Notes under the pieces: model-generated
The model's input: only the letters and a program-made list of their open reading frames with translations
The model's database searches: none
Told to the model about the DNA's origin: nothing
Translations under genes and position numbers: made by a program
Assembly: GCA_910592205.1 (NCBI GenBank)
Contig: CAJVPJ010000881.1
Location: forward strand, 1-15,165
Source: Paraglomus occultum
Lineage: Eukaryota; Glomeromycota; Glomeromycetes; Paraglomerales; Paraglomeraceae
DNA: 15,165 nt
Direction: 5' to 3'
Shown: positions 5,834 to 13,663 of the stretch, in pieces
Layout of the letters: every line of letters starts with the position of its first letter
How positions within the stretch are numbered: the first letter of the stretch is position 1

Positions 5834-6975
5834 GTAATAATTTGGACTTGAGTTTTGCGGCTTTTAAATTTATTTTTTTTCTTTATTAAAATATAGAAAA
5901 ACACTTCAATTACTAATAGTGCTGTTCCTCATATTCAAGGCCAATGATTAGTTGCTGGTTTTTCCTTTTCAGTCTTGATTTCACTAATTTCATTGAATTT
6001 AGTTTGTAAATCAGAAAGTTCTTTTGCTTGGGAAAGAGTCTCGTTTTTAAGTTCTTGGTATAAATGTTTGTAGTTTGTATTTTTTCAGTGATTACGAATG
6101 AATTTTTGAATAGTTTTGACTTTTCTTTCATCAAAGAGCAAAAGTTCTACTGATTGCTGCCGGGTAAGTTTGTTATCAATTAGTTCTTTATACAAAACCC
6201 CGTTAGGATTTTGTTTTTGGTAGAGTTCTCACCGTATTTTTCAGGGTAAAATTTCCAGAAAATTAAATAGTTTTTGGGGATTGCCTTCGCTGTAAGTCAC
6301 TCAAGTAAAAAATTTTTTCTCAGTGATTTCCATCAATATTTTTTTCTTGGTCAAAGAAATTTCTTGTCATTGTTTTCAGCGGGTTTTGCTAATCTTCAAC
6401 TCTCAATCGAGAGTTTTTTCTAACTCTTTTTCTAGTTTCAAACTATCAACTAGGGTTTTTATCTCATTCTCGGCTTGTTCTTGACTTTTTTTTGTCAAGT
6501 GAAAGGTTAAATTACTTCCAAATTTTTCTTTGTTGATTTCGTTAAGGAAATTATCTACTTTTTTAGATAACATTTCTAGTTCTCCAAGGAAAGATTCTTC
6601 TCGGCTATTTAGCATTCCAAATAAAGTCCCTAAGCCACGCTTGCTTTTGATTTCAGTAATGGTGTTTTTAATGCTAGTGCTCAATCGACAAAAGTCACAT
6701 TTTGCTGCTTGCCAGAGAAACCACTGCTCTTCTAAGTAAGCAAGATCTTCATTGCGAGAATCATGATATTTTAGTATTTTTTTTTGTTGGACTTCACATA
6801 GGCCAAGAATAAGTTTTTGATAAGTTACTACTTCATCGATCGAAGAGTTTTCCTTGGCTTGTTTAACTTCTTGCCGATAAATTCTGATTATTTCTCTCTC
6901 TCTCTCTCTCTCTCTAGTTTTATTATGTTGAATGTTGATGTTTGTATTAATTTGTGACTGTTTAGTTTTACTCAT
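5830..6975 (-). CDS. Coiled-coil protein with C-terminal membrane anchor
   Basis: The protein is 381 residues, assembled through at least nine TGA Trp codons. Residues 21-28 are an Arg-Glu alternation encoded by a GA microsatellite (6893-6915). Most of the chain is charged helix with coiled-coil character, including 'CDFC' in the first half. The single hydrophobic span 'WPWIWGTALLVIEVFFYILI' lies at about residues 345-364, followed by a very basic tail, so it looks anchored by its C-terminus with the bulk on the other side. No signal peptide is present. A TATAAT about 15 nt before the ATG could be its -10 box. The stop codon is contributed by the inverted repeat, so the original end may have been different. 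I do not recognise the family. Confidence 0.75.
6893..6915 (-). repeat. GA dinucleotide microsatellite inside coding sequence
   Basis: There are 23 nt of uninterrupted TC (GA on the coding strand), about 11.5 units, near the 5' end of the gene at 5830-6975. Gain or loss of one unit would shift the frame after about 20 codons. Confidence 0.9.
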
Positions 6976-7008
6976 AAGATGATTGAAACATTATATTTTT
7001 AGTGTAAT

Positions 7009-7380
7009 TTATTTTTGTATTTTTTGATTTTGCTTTTCTCCCAAAAAAACACTACTACCAGCACAAATAAAAGATATTAAAAATCCTCTTTTTCCATTTT
7101 TATCCACCACTGGAAAAGAAAGTGAACAAGAAACTTCATAGGGCTGATTTCCCTCGCCAAATGAAATTCCAACAACAGGGTAGCCAGCACAAGGGTAAGT
7201 TGCTTCTCGCTTAACTAGAGGGTCGGTTTTGGTAGCAGTTTCTGTAAAATTCTCTCCTATTACCCAGCCAAACATGTTAGTAGAATTAACAACCAGAGAA
7301 TCATTAATCAAATTTAATGAAGACACTAATTTTATTGAGCAAAAAGAAGTTAATAAAAACAAGTTAAATATTTTTTTCAT
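7009..7380 (-). CDS. Truncated secreted S1-family pseudoprotease
   Basis: The 123-residue protein starts with a signal peptide, 'MKKIFNLFLLTSFCSIKLVS'. After a spacer with 'LVKRE', a possible processing site, it reaches a segment like the first barrel strands of chymotrypsin-fold proteases: C85, 'NGKRGFL' and C106. The canonical 'GFLTAGHC' reads 'GFLISFIC', with Ile105 at the catalytic His position. The frame then ends about 17 residues later, with no Asp or Ser half, and no continuation is seen before the next gene. It lies 2 nt downstream of the full-length relative at 7383-8348, so they are probably co-transcribed. It could be a decayed paralogue or a small secreted protein kept for a new role. 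Confidence 0.65.
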   Translation of the reverse strand: MKKIFNLFLLTSFCSIKLVSSLNLINDSLVVNSTNMFGWVIGENFTETATKTDPLVKREATYPCAGYPVVGISFGEGNQPYEVSCSLSFPVVDKNGKRGFLISFICAGSSVFLGEKQNQKIQK

Positions 7381-7382
7381 AA

Positions 7383-8348
7383 TTAGTCGTTGTCGGGTGT
7401 TCTATACAACTCTATTTCAGCCCTCTTAACAATTCTATCTATTGGTTGATAAATCATATAAGGATGATTATTTAAAAACTCGTAAGAATGCAAGATACCA
7501 ACTGGCTGTGCCGCCACTAGCCTTCTGTCACGAGAAACAGGAAGAAAAACCGGAGTACCACCATCAATTCCATCAAACTGAGGATTAGCTTGCGAATAAG
7601 GAGTTGCTTCCATTCTAACCTTAACCATGCTGTTAAAATAGCTTACCATCGCAAATCCCACTTCAATACCACCTATCCTCATTCTTCTTCCTCAAGGATC
7701 CATTGTTGCTACCCTATAATTGTCATCTTCAACTTTTCCACAAATAATACCCGAGAACTCACCTGAAAACTCGGAAAAAAAACAAACCCTATGTCCTTTC
7801 GCTGCACTAGCAGGACCAACCACATTTATAACCGAGTAAGGCTTAACACCAATAATAATAGTAGTGCTTAATTCATCATCTCAAAACTCAGGATCTACCC
7901 TTACAATAGCATAGTCTGAACCCCGATTCGGATCATAAATCGCATCATCAAAAATTCCTATTTTAACTGATTCCAATTCTCCTCGGTCATCAGGTCTATT
8001 AACAAAAGCATTATGAATAGAAAAACTATTTCCCCTAATATCTTCAGCACAAGCTGCGTTGGTTAAATATCCTCGCTTGAAATTCCTGTGATTCCCCATC
8101 CTTTTTACGGCGAAGCCAATAGTACACATTCTAGATCTTTTGGAGTCTGTTCTTCTTTTAAAAAAAGCATTAAGACCACCAAAAAGAACTAGCGGAGCAG
8201 GAAGTTCACGAGCCTGTAACTTAGGAGCAGAGGCATTACTTCCCATCGGTAAACTACCATAAGAACTAGCGAGCGAAACTAAAAAAGAAAGTAAGAAAAT
8301 AAAATTGAAAAGAATTTTCATACTTTTCATATTAAGGGGTATATACAT
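7383..8348 (-). CDS. Secreted S1-family pseudoprotease (catalytic His and Ser replaced)
   Basis: The protein is 321 residues if started at 8348. ATGs at 8330 and 8321 also give a complete signal peptide ('MKILFNFIFLLSFLVSLASS') and may be the true start. The mature part matches the bacterial/fungal trypsin-like layout: C75 'CTIGFAV', then 'GYLTNAAC' (95-100 region), 'GSDYAIVRV' with D145, a second Cys pair C189/C203 in 'RVCF...IICGKV', and 'GIDGGTPVF' near 262. Against 'TAGHC' and 'GDSGGPVF', the catalytic His is Ala99 and the catalytic Ser is Asp262. Asp145 and both disulfide pairs remain. The fold is well supported and proteolysis should be lost. It may bind a peptide or inhibitor, perhaps of a host; that is inference. 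Two TGA Trp codons lie within. Confidence 0.8.
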
Positions 8349-8388
8349 GTTTTTTAATTAAATTCTCCAAAGCAAAAAATTTTAACTA

Positions 8389-8694
8389 CTAATTCAACCC
8401 TTCCACAAAAGCCTTGACACTAATATCCTCACCTAGTTCGGGTCAATGAATACCATAACCATCAGGCAAGATTTCAAAGCTAGTTAATTGTTCGTTAGTT
8501 GCTTCCCGTAATCTTTTAAACCAAACCGTTGGGATACTAACTATACGACCATCGGATAAAGTAGCAGTTAGTTGCTGATTTTTACATTCCAAAGTTAAAA
8601 TTTCGGGGTATTCTTTTTCCCGTAGAAATTCCGAACTAATTAGTGGAATTTTTTTATCCGTTCTGTTCGCGTTCCTTAAATTTTTTTCATTCAT
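8389..8694 (-). CDS. DUF2442-domain protein, locus 1
   Basis: This 101-residue protein has a charged N-terminal lead (1-35), then 'LSDGRIVSIPTVWFKRL' and the family C-terminus 'GYGIHWPELGEDISV', with the Trp encoded by TGA. DUF2442 proteins commonly sit beside DUF4160 proteins in small two-gene units thought to act as toxin-antitoxin or regulatory pairs. The biochemical role is not established. Here the DUF4160 gene is directly upstream and overlaps by 41 nt, but carries a stop codon. The frame of this partner is intact. Confidence 0.75.
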
Positions 8695-8902
8695 ATAAAA
8701 ATTTTACTTGGTTAATTTTTATTATCTCCATAGCTCGCCGTTGATCGTTAGCAGGCAACTTTCGAATTTTGGCTATTTCTAGGGAATTTAACCAGACTTT
8801 CATCCCACCTTTTTGCCCTTAAACGTGAATATGAGCGGGTTCATTATTTTCATTAGAAAAAAACCGAAATACTAAACCTGCTTCGCGGTGAATCACTGGC
8901 AT
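8654..8902 (-). pseudogene. DUF4160 gene with a premature TAA
   Basis: The frame begins 'MPVIHREAGLVFRFFSNE' and reaches the family hallmark 'EPAHIHV', then meets TAA at 8819-8821 (codon 28). Beyond it the same frame runs on to 8654 with convincing family sequence ('GGMKVWLNSLEIAKI' and an aromatic end segment), so this is a single nonsense change, not a random frame. TAA stays a stop under the TGA=Trp code. The 3' end overlaps the DUF2442 start by 41 nt. The break could be real loss of function or an isolated base error. Confidence 0.75.
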
Positions 8903-9105
8903 AGAGTTTAATTATTTTTTTCTCTCCATAATCTCTTTTTTTCTATAGTAGTAGGTAATTGATTATAAAGTTCATTATACTTAACTTTCCAAGCCCGATT
9001 TTAGGCAGGATTTTTTCAGAAAAAACGTTATTTTGGAAAGGAAAAAGGAATTTGAAAAGCAGTAATTATAGAATAATTAGTTTTTTATAGTTGACATTAA
9101 ATTTT
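8903..9105. other. 203-bp spacer between the two DUF2442/DUF4160 units
   Basis: The spacer is AT-rich. On the minus strand there is a stretch without stops at about 8925-9005 whose translation (including 'KYNELYNQLPTTIEKKRL') looks protein-like but has no start codon, possibly a gene remnant. TATAAT-like boxes occur on the minus strand near 9070 and 8975, possible promoters for the 8902 gene. No strong hairpin is seen. Confidence 0.35.
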
Positions 9106-9421
9106 TTAAGAAATTTTTCAATCTGGAAAAAGAGGAGTAATATTCTTTTCTATTGCTTTTATAATATCCTGGTAATTAGTTTGAACAAACTCTTTTATTT
9201 CGGCTTTTTCCTGGTCGGAAACGTTTCCTCATTTTTTTTTCTATTTCTAGGTATTTAGGCGATAGTAAATAAATCTTTATTTCCCCATTGGGTTCTAGGA
9301 AATGAATATGAAGTAATCCCCGAGGTTTAGTTCCGATTGTTCGGTATTCATGAGAATAAAAGTGAGAACGATAACCGCCTCATTTTTTTCGTGGGTCTTT
9401 ATGAGAGAAAATTTGGCTCAT
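9106..9421 (-). pseudogene. DUF4160-like gene broken at a poly-A tract
   Basis: From 9421 the frame reads through 'KPRGLLHIHFLEPNGEIKIY', which resembles the His-x-His strand of DUF4160, then meets nine consecutive A (coding strand, 9232-9240). Eight A would keep the frame open to the TAA at 9106-9108; nine A shift it to a stop within about 20 codons. The part after the tract is helical and plausible family C-terminus. It lies 6 nt downstream of a DUF2442 gene, so the order is reversed relative to the unit at 8389-8902. The tract could mean a pseudogene, a sequencing error, or slippage during transcription. Confidence 0.6.
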
Positions 9422-9427
9422 TAGATT

Positions 9428-9754
9428 TTAGCAAGAATTCAGACCACGAGCGATAATTCAAGTTGGCAACGTTTCGTCAGCATCAGGGAAAAAAACAGCA
9501 CTACCCTCTCCTCATAACTCGTATTTTTCTAATTGTTCGGGTTTTATGTCCGAGCTTAGTATTTCCAGTTTAGTTAATAAAGAAATGGAGATGCTTACTT
9601 CCCGGCCGTCGTTCAATTGAGCGGTTAATTTTTCTTTATCAATTTTCAGATCAGTTATTTTGGCTTCTACTTTTTCTTGAAATGTTGGTCGTTCAATACG
9701 TTTTTTTATTTCTCGTAAAAGGTCATCACTATTGATTTCTTGTAGCTTAGTCAT
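9428..9754 (-). CDS. DUF2442-domain protein, locus 2
   Basis: The protein is 108 residues and ends beyond two TGA Trp codons. It has a charged N-terminal helix, then 'KLTAQLNDGREVSISISLL', which aligns with the 'LTATLSDGRIVSIP' strand pair of the protein at 8389-8694, and an end with 'WGEGSAVFFPDADETLPTW'. It is the first gene of a unit whose second gene is the broken DUF4160-like frame at 9106-9421. A TAAAAT-like box sits close upstream of the ATG and no Shine-Dalgarno is seen. Role as in the first unit: small paired proteins, antitoxin-like by context only. Confidence 0.7.
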
Positions 9755-9857
9755 AATTAGTAAATAATTTTAACATTTTAAAAATGGAAAGGAGTGATTT
9801 TAATTTTAAAATTAAATCAATAATTACTTACATTAACAAATTACAAAAAAAACCACC

Positions 9858-10814
9858 ATGACAATACAAGAAACATTAAATAAACTAGACAAAAATGCAA
9901 AAAACCAAACAAAGAACATAAGTTTTCAGTATGGTAATAATCAGCCTAATTTCTCAGGCGAAACAACACTTAACATTTACGATCATGATAATCGAAATAC
10001 GGAACTATTAAAGGGCAATTTAAATTTGGCTCAATTTCCTAATCTGCGGAAAATTACTTTTGCTTACAATCTTCGCGTCAATTCACTTGAAAACATCGAT
10101 ATTAGTGAAAATACAAATTTAAGTAGGATAATAATAGGTCAAAATAACCAAAACAACACCTTAAAAGATTCTAATTGTGCTTTTTTTGCCAAAGAAAAAC
10201 AACTTAATCAATTAGTTATACGCTATTATTATAGAAGTGAAATGGGGAATTGAATAGAAAAAAACGAACCCCTAAAAAAACAAACAATAATCCCAATTTC
10301 TTTAATTGAAGATAGAAAACTAGAACAGTTAAAAAAAGAAACGGAACAAACTCCCACTCTTCGTCAATTTCAAGAATTAAATAATATTGCTTTGCCAACC
10401 ACTGAACTTAATTTCGATAATTTAAAGCGAGAAGTTCAACGGCTCAAATTAAAAGATTTTATTCCTTATTTTCAAGAACAAAGAGACAACCTTGATCAAC
10501 TAATAGACTCTACCAAAAACAAGGTGGGTGAAAATTTAGAAATGTTTTTAGAACTTTGCTTACAAACCCAAAAACAAATTAGTGAAAGTGAAAAGGAAGA
10601 AAATGATGCCTTAACTCAAGCCCAACTAAAAGGACAGTTAACTGCTTACCAAACAATTTTACAAACTAAACTTAACAAAAAAGAGGTAAAAAATCTTTTG
10701 GAGAAGCAGGCTGAATTCACTCACTTAGAAAAACAACTAAAAATTTTAGAGCAAGTTCAAGAAGAAAAAACGGAGGCTCAAATTGAACAAATAATTTTTC
10801 CAAGGAAAGATTAA
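9858..10814 (+). CDS. LRR-like protein with C-terminal coiled coil
   Basis: The protein is 318 residues; one TGA Trp codon at 10251-10253 joins the two halves. Residues 1-130 contain irregular leucine-rich-repeat units, such as 'LNLAQFPNLRKITFAYNLRV' and 'IDISENTNLSRIIIG', rich in Asn. A linker (131-178) leads to a long coiled coil (about 180-310), rich in Gln, Lys and Glu. There is no signal or membrane span. The plan is that of the gene at 85-1119, including an 'LNKKEVKNLLEKQ' segment like 'LNSEQSRNLRGIQKQ' there, so the coiled coils may be related. The ATG is preceded by ACCACC with no Shine-Dalgarno; AAGGAG at 9788-9793 is too far upstream to serve it. It converges on the gene ending at 10830. 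Confidence 0.8.
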
Positions 10815-10829
10815 GACATTAGAGGAGAA

Positions 10830-11378
10830 TTAATAACCTCTATCTACCGAAATTACTTGCCCTAAATTTTCACTAGTAGAAGCCCTTACCCCAACTGTTT
10901 CTAAATTTATCGCTTCATTTTTTAATTGGGCTAGTTTTTTGCGTTTTTCAAAAAGGGAAATTTCTTTATCTAAATCTTCTTCAGTTAGTTTATTTTGTAT
11001 TGGATGAATTACACTGCCTACTGCCGCTAATTCCACAGCACTAGTATCAAATTCTAAGGCTTGAGTTTTTTGTTTGCCTCTGATAAAATTTCTGATATAG
11101 CAACCAGAAGTGCCGAAAAAGGCAAGGGAACCCAAAATAGTGATGGAAAGTCACATACCTAGAGCAATATACTTAAGATCATCATAACATCAGTTATCTT
11201 CAATGTTGATAGGGGAAGAAGGGTGATTATTAGAGGAAGAAAAAGAACAGTAAGATTTATTGTCGAGTTTGTTTATTGTCACTCAAACAATTATACTCCA
11301 TGCTACAGTAAAAGTAAAGGAAATCACCATTCCTAATAGTAATTTATTACTAACTATCCAAGATAAAAGATTATTCAT
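10830..11378 (-). CDS. Two-span membrane protein with C-terminal coiled coil
   Basis: The protein is 182 residues; three TGA Trp codons (W32, W63, W76) lie in the part nearest the start. The first span is about residues 12-35 ('LLLGMVISFTFTVAWSIIVW'). A Ser/Asn-rich loop with C44 and C64 follows, then a second span at about 69-92, basic residues (RNFIRGK), and a tail. The tail holds 'LDKEISLFEKRKKLAQLK' at about 135-152, a short coiled coil nearly matched by 'LEREIALLEKRKKLVELR' in the protein at 13664-14230. The loop should be outside and the coiled coil inside. A TAAAAT box 3 nt before the ATG suggests a leaderless transcript. Function unknown; the shared tail suggests a common inner partner. 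Confidence 0.78.
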
Positions 11379-11443
11379 AGTATTTTAGTTTTTGTGGTTT
11401 TTCTGAAAAGAAAACGTTTTTTTTGGGAGAATTCGAGGGGTAA

Positions 11444-11460
11444 TAATTACTAGGTAATTA
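11444..11460. other. Palindrome between mazF locus 2 and the membrane-protein gene
   Basis: TAATTAC and GTAATTA are perfect 7-bp arms around TAG, in the 176-bp gap at 11379-11554. It may be a regulatory site for the gene at 11378 or a transcript-end structure for mazF; there is no T tract. Confidence 0.3.
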
Positions 11461-11554
11461 GAAATTGCTAATTAGTGTTAAAATTTATAAGAAAATTTTT
11501 CTAACTTTAATAAAAATTATTCCGAGTAAAATGTTTAGAAATCAAAACTCTAAA

Positions 11555-11929
11555 TTAATCAAGATTTTTACCCGTAAACACTACTCACAAAGCCTTTCAA
11601 ACCTGAGACCATATTTTACTATCTACTTGTCCCTTTTTATCAATTAAACGTAATTCTTTATCAATAGCCCGTAAACGGTGAAGGAGGATTTTACTTTTTC
11701 GGTCTAGTCCATTCCTCTCGTCTGCCTCAATTAGCACCTCAAAAGAAGCAATATTTTCTAATTCCTTTTCCTCACTAGTTAGAGGAGAAACCACTGTGTA
11801 TCTGCTATACTGATTTTGCCAATTATTACTTAATATTAGAACTGGACGGATTTTGTTTTGCTCTTTTTCTCTTTGGCGGTTGAAGTCAACTAATCATATC
11901 TCACCTTGCTTAGGCATTTTCTCACTCAT
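11555..11929 (-). CDS. mazF: MazF-family endoribonuclease toxin, locus 2
   Basis: This 124-residue protein is intact with TGA as Trp, including 'QGEIWLVDF' near the start and Trp codons close to the C-terminus. 'RPVLILS' and 'VVSPLTS' mark the next core strands of the MazF/PemK fold. The ATG is 1 nt after the stop of the antitoxin gene and is preceded by AAGGA about 10 nt upstream, a usable Shine-Dalgarno. By family it should cleave mRNA. It differs clearly in sequence from the protein at 4792-5169, so it is a separate module, not a recent duplicate. Confidence 0.85.
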
Positions 11930-11930
11930 A

Positions 11931-12206
11931 TTATTCTATTCCTTCTCCTACTACTTCGTCTCAAATTTCGTCCTCTTTCCGGAGTGTCTTGCTGTCGGCG
12001 TCCCTTTTATAATCAGCGATTAATTTCTTTTGAAATTCTTTTTGTTTTTCCTCAATATTTCTGTTGTAGTCGTCTAACTCCTTTATAATGGCTTTTTCTA
12101 CAAAACGGCTAATTTTCCCTTCTCCTACCTCTTTCTTTAAACGCTGAAAAGTTAGAGGTTCGATAATCACTGTTAGGTTTTGCCTTCTTTGAGATTGAAC
12201 TTTCAT
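11931..12206 (-). CDS. Ribbon-helix-helix antitoxin of MazEF locus 2
   Basis: The 91-residue protein has a basic start, then strand 'NLTVIIEPLTFQRLKKEV' and helix 'GKISRFVEKAIIKELDDY', a ribbon-helix-helix core. A long charged helix follows with an acidic end ('DEIWDEVVGEGIE', Trp by TGA) that probably occupies the toxin. The layout matches the antitoxin at 5159-5446. A TATATT box almost touches the ATG and a GTGTATACA-type palindrome lies about 22 nt upstream, a possible operator. Autorepression is expected from the family. Confidence 0.78.
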
Positions 12207-12368
12207 AATATAATGTTTTAATTGTATACACGAAATTCATATTTTTTTCTTTAAACTATCCTTTACTTATTACTTGATTATATTTGCCTAATAATTCTTA
12301 GTAGTGAATACCAAATATAGGAGAATAAAAAAGTAAAGAAAAACTCCAAAGAAACCGAATAAGAAAAC

Positions 12369-13517
12369 TTAATTATCGGGAGTTCTTTCAGAGAGAGGCA
12401 CAGAACTAACAAAAGATTTGAAAAGTTTTGAAATCTGCTCATTCGCTTCATTTTTTCTAGTTTTCTCCTGAACTTTTTTCTCTAAAATAGTTCGGTAATC
12501 TTCACTCTGGGGTTTAACTATACTGGAATTTTCTTGGCATGCTTGAGCCAAGATAAGACCAATAATTTGTTGCAAATCTACCAAAACTAGACTCACTTTT
12601 TCTTTCGCTAATTCAACAGTAATTTCCTTAACTTCTTGCCAAAACCGCTCGGACCACTGCACTCTGTCAGATTTGTAACTTTTTTCTGATATTTGTCGCA
12701 AATAATCTACCATTGCTCCTACTTCCTCTTCGGTGGGAAAAGAAAACTCAATTTTATTGCTTAAACGACCGGATCTAACTAAAGCTGGTTCTAATTTTTC
12801 TGGATAATTGGTGATACCAATTACTATGATATCTAATTTCTCTCTTTCTATTTTATCAATCATAGTCAAAATTCCATTAGTTTCTTCATTTCGTGAATCA
12901 TGTTCCGAAAAAGATTTAATTCCTACTGAATCAATTTCATCTAAAATAATCATTACTGGTTTGTTTACTCTCTGATTTTCTGCTCTCTCTCTCTCTCTAT
13001 CTATCTTTCTTGCCCCCTGCAAAATGCTATCTATCTTCTTTTGGCTGGAACCGCGAAAAATTTCATTTCCCAAAGAAAAAAATCCGTAGGCTAATGACTC
13101 ATTTTTGGCTAATTCTTTCGCTAAATAACTTTTGCCAGTACCGGGTGGTCCACAGAAAAGCATATGGTTACTTACTACTCTCTCTCCCACTTGTAGGTTA
13201 GAAAGAAATTTGAAGCAATTAATCCGTAATTTTAATTCTTTTCTCACTTTTTCTTGAAAAACTTTTTCTTTTAATCACTCATTATTTTTTTCAGACTCAG
13301 TCGGGTACTCAAACTTTCCACCATCAAAGTTGGAAAGTAAGTTTTTTTCTTGTGCTTCTAAGAATTTTTCTGAAGATTTTCCAACCAAAGCCAAAAGCAA
13401 GAAAAAAGTAGTGAAAGTACCAATCAGACTTCCTATAAAACCAGATAAGAATTTTAAGAAAATATTAAGCCATTCGATAGATTTTTTCTCTTTTTCTTGA
13501 AAGGTGTCGGGATACAT
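12369..13517 (-). CDS. Membrane-anchored FtsH-like AAA+ ATPase lacking the protease domain
   Basis: The protein is 382 residues; a TGA Trp codon at residue 81 joins the anchor to the ATPase. One span lies at about residues 19-46. Walker A 'GPPGTGKS' is at 123-130, Walker B 'ILDEID' at 191-196, sensor 'ITNYP' at about 235-239, and 'LVRSGR' has arginine-finger candidates R248 and R251, all in FtsH/Cdc48 style. True FtsH continues with an HEXXH zinc protease domain to about 600 residues; here the chain ends after the lid helices with a charged tail. It should remodel or extract proteins at the membrane without degrading them itself. A GA tract (12983-12998) encodes an Arg-Glu alternation just before Walker B. 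Confidence 0.85.
12983..12998 (-). repeat. GA dinucleotide tract inside the AAA+ gene
   Basis: Eight CT units (GA on the coding strand) lie between Walker A and Walker B, next to a degenerate ATCTATCT stretch. A one-unit change would truncate the ATPase before Walker B. It parallels the tract at 6893-6915. Confidence 0.85.
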
Positions 13518-13622
13518 TTTTTTGATTTATTTTTTTTTGCTTAGCAAAAGATGTCAATATTTCTCTGACTCAATTAGTATTCAGTTTCATTTTCAACTCA
13601 AAAAATTAACTAAAAACACAGA

Positions 13623-13644
13623 GAACTGTAAAAACCAACAGTCC
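13623..13644 (-). terminator. Hairpin terminator candidate
   Basis: On the minus strand GGACTGT and ACAGTTC pair over 7 bp with one G-U, loop 8 nt, about 20 nt after the stop at 13664. A modest T-rich stretch (TCTGTGTTTTT) follows. Confidence 0.45.
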
Positions 13645-13663
13645 AGAAACTTACTAACGGGAA

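Noticed and set aside
5913-6134. 73-codon minus-strand frame
   Set aside because: It is another frame of the gene at 5830-6975, which is longer, has a membrane anchor and continues through TGA Trp codons.
9844-9860. ACCACCATG before the LRR-like gene as a eukaryotic start context
   Set aside because: One occurrence of a short motif in A/C-rich sequence. The gene uses TGA for Trp and lies among bacterial genes, so this is most likely chance.
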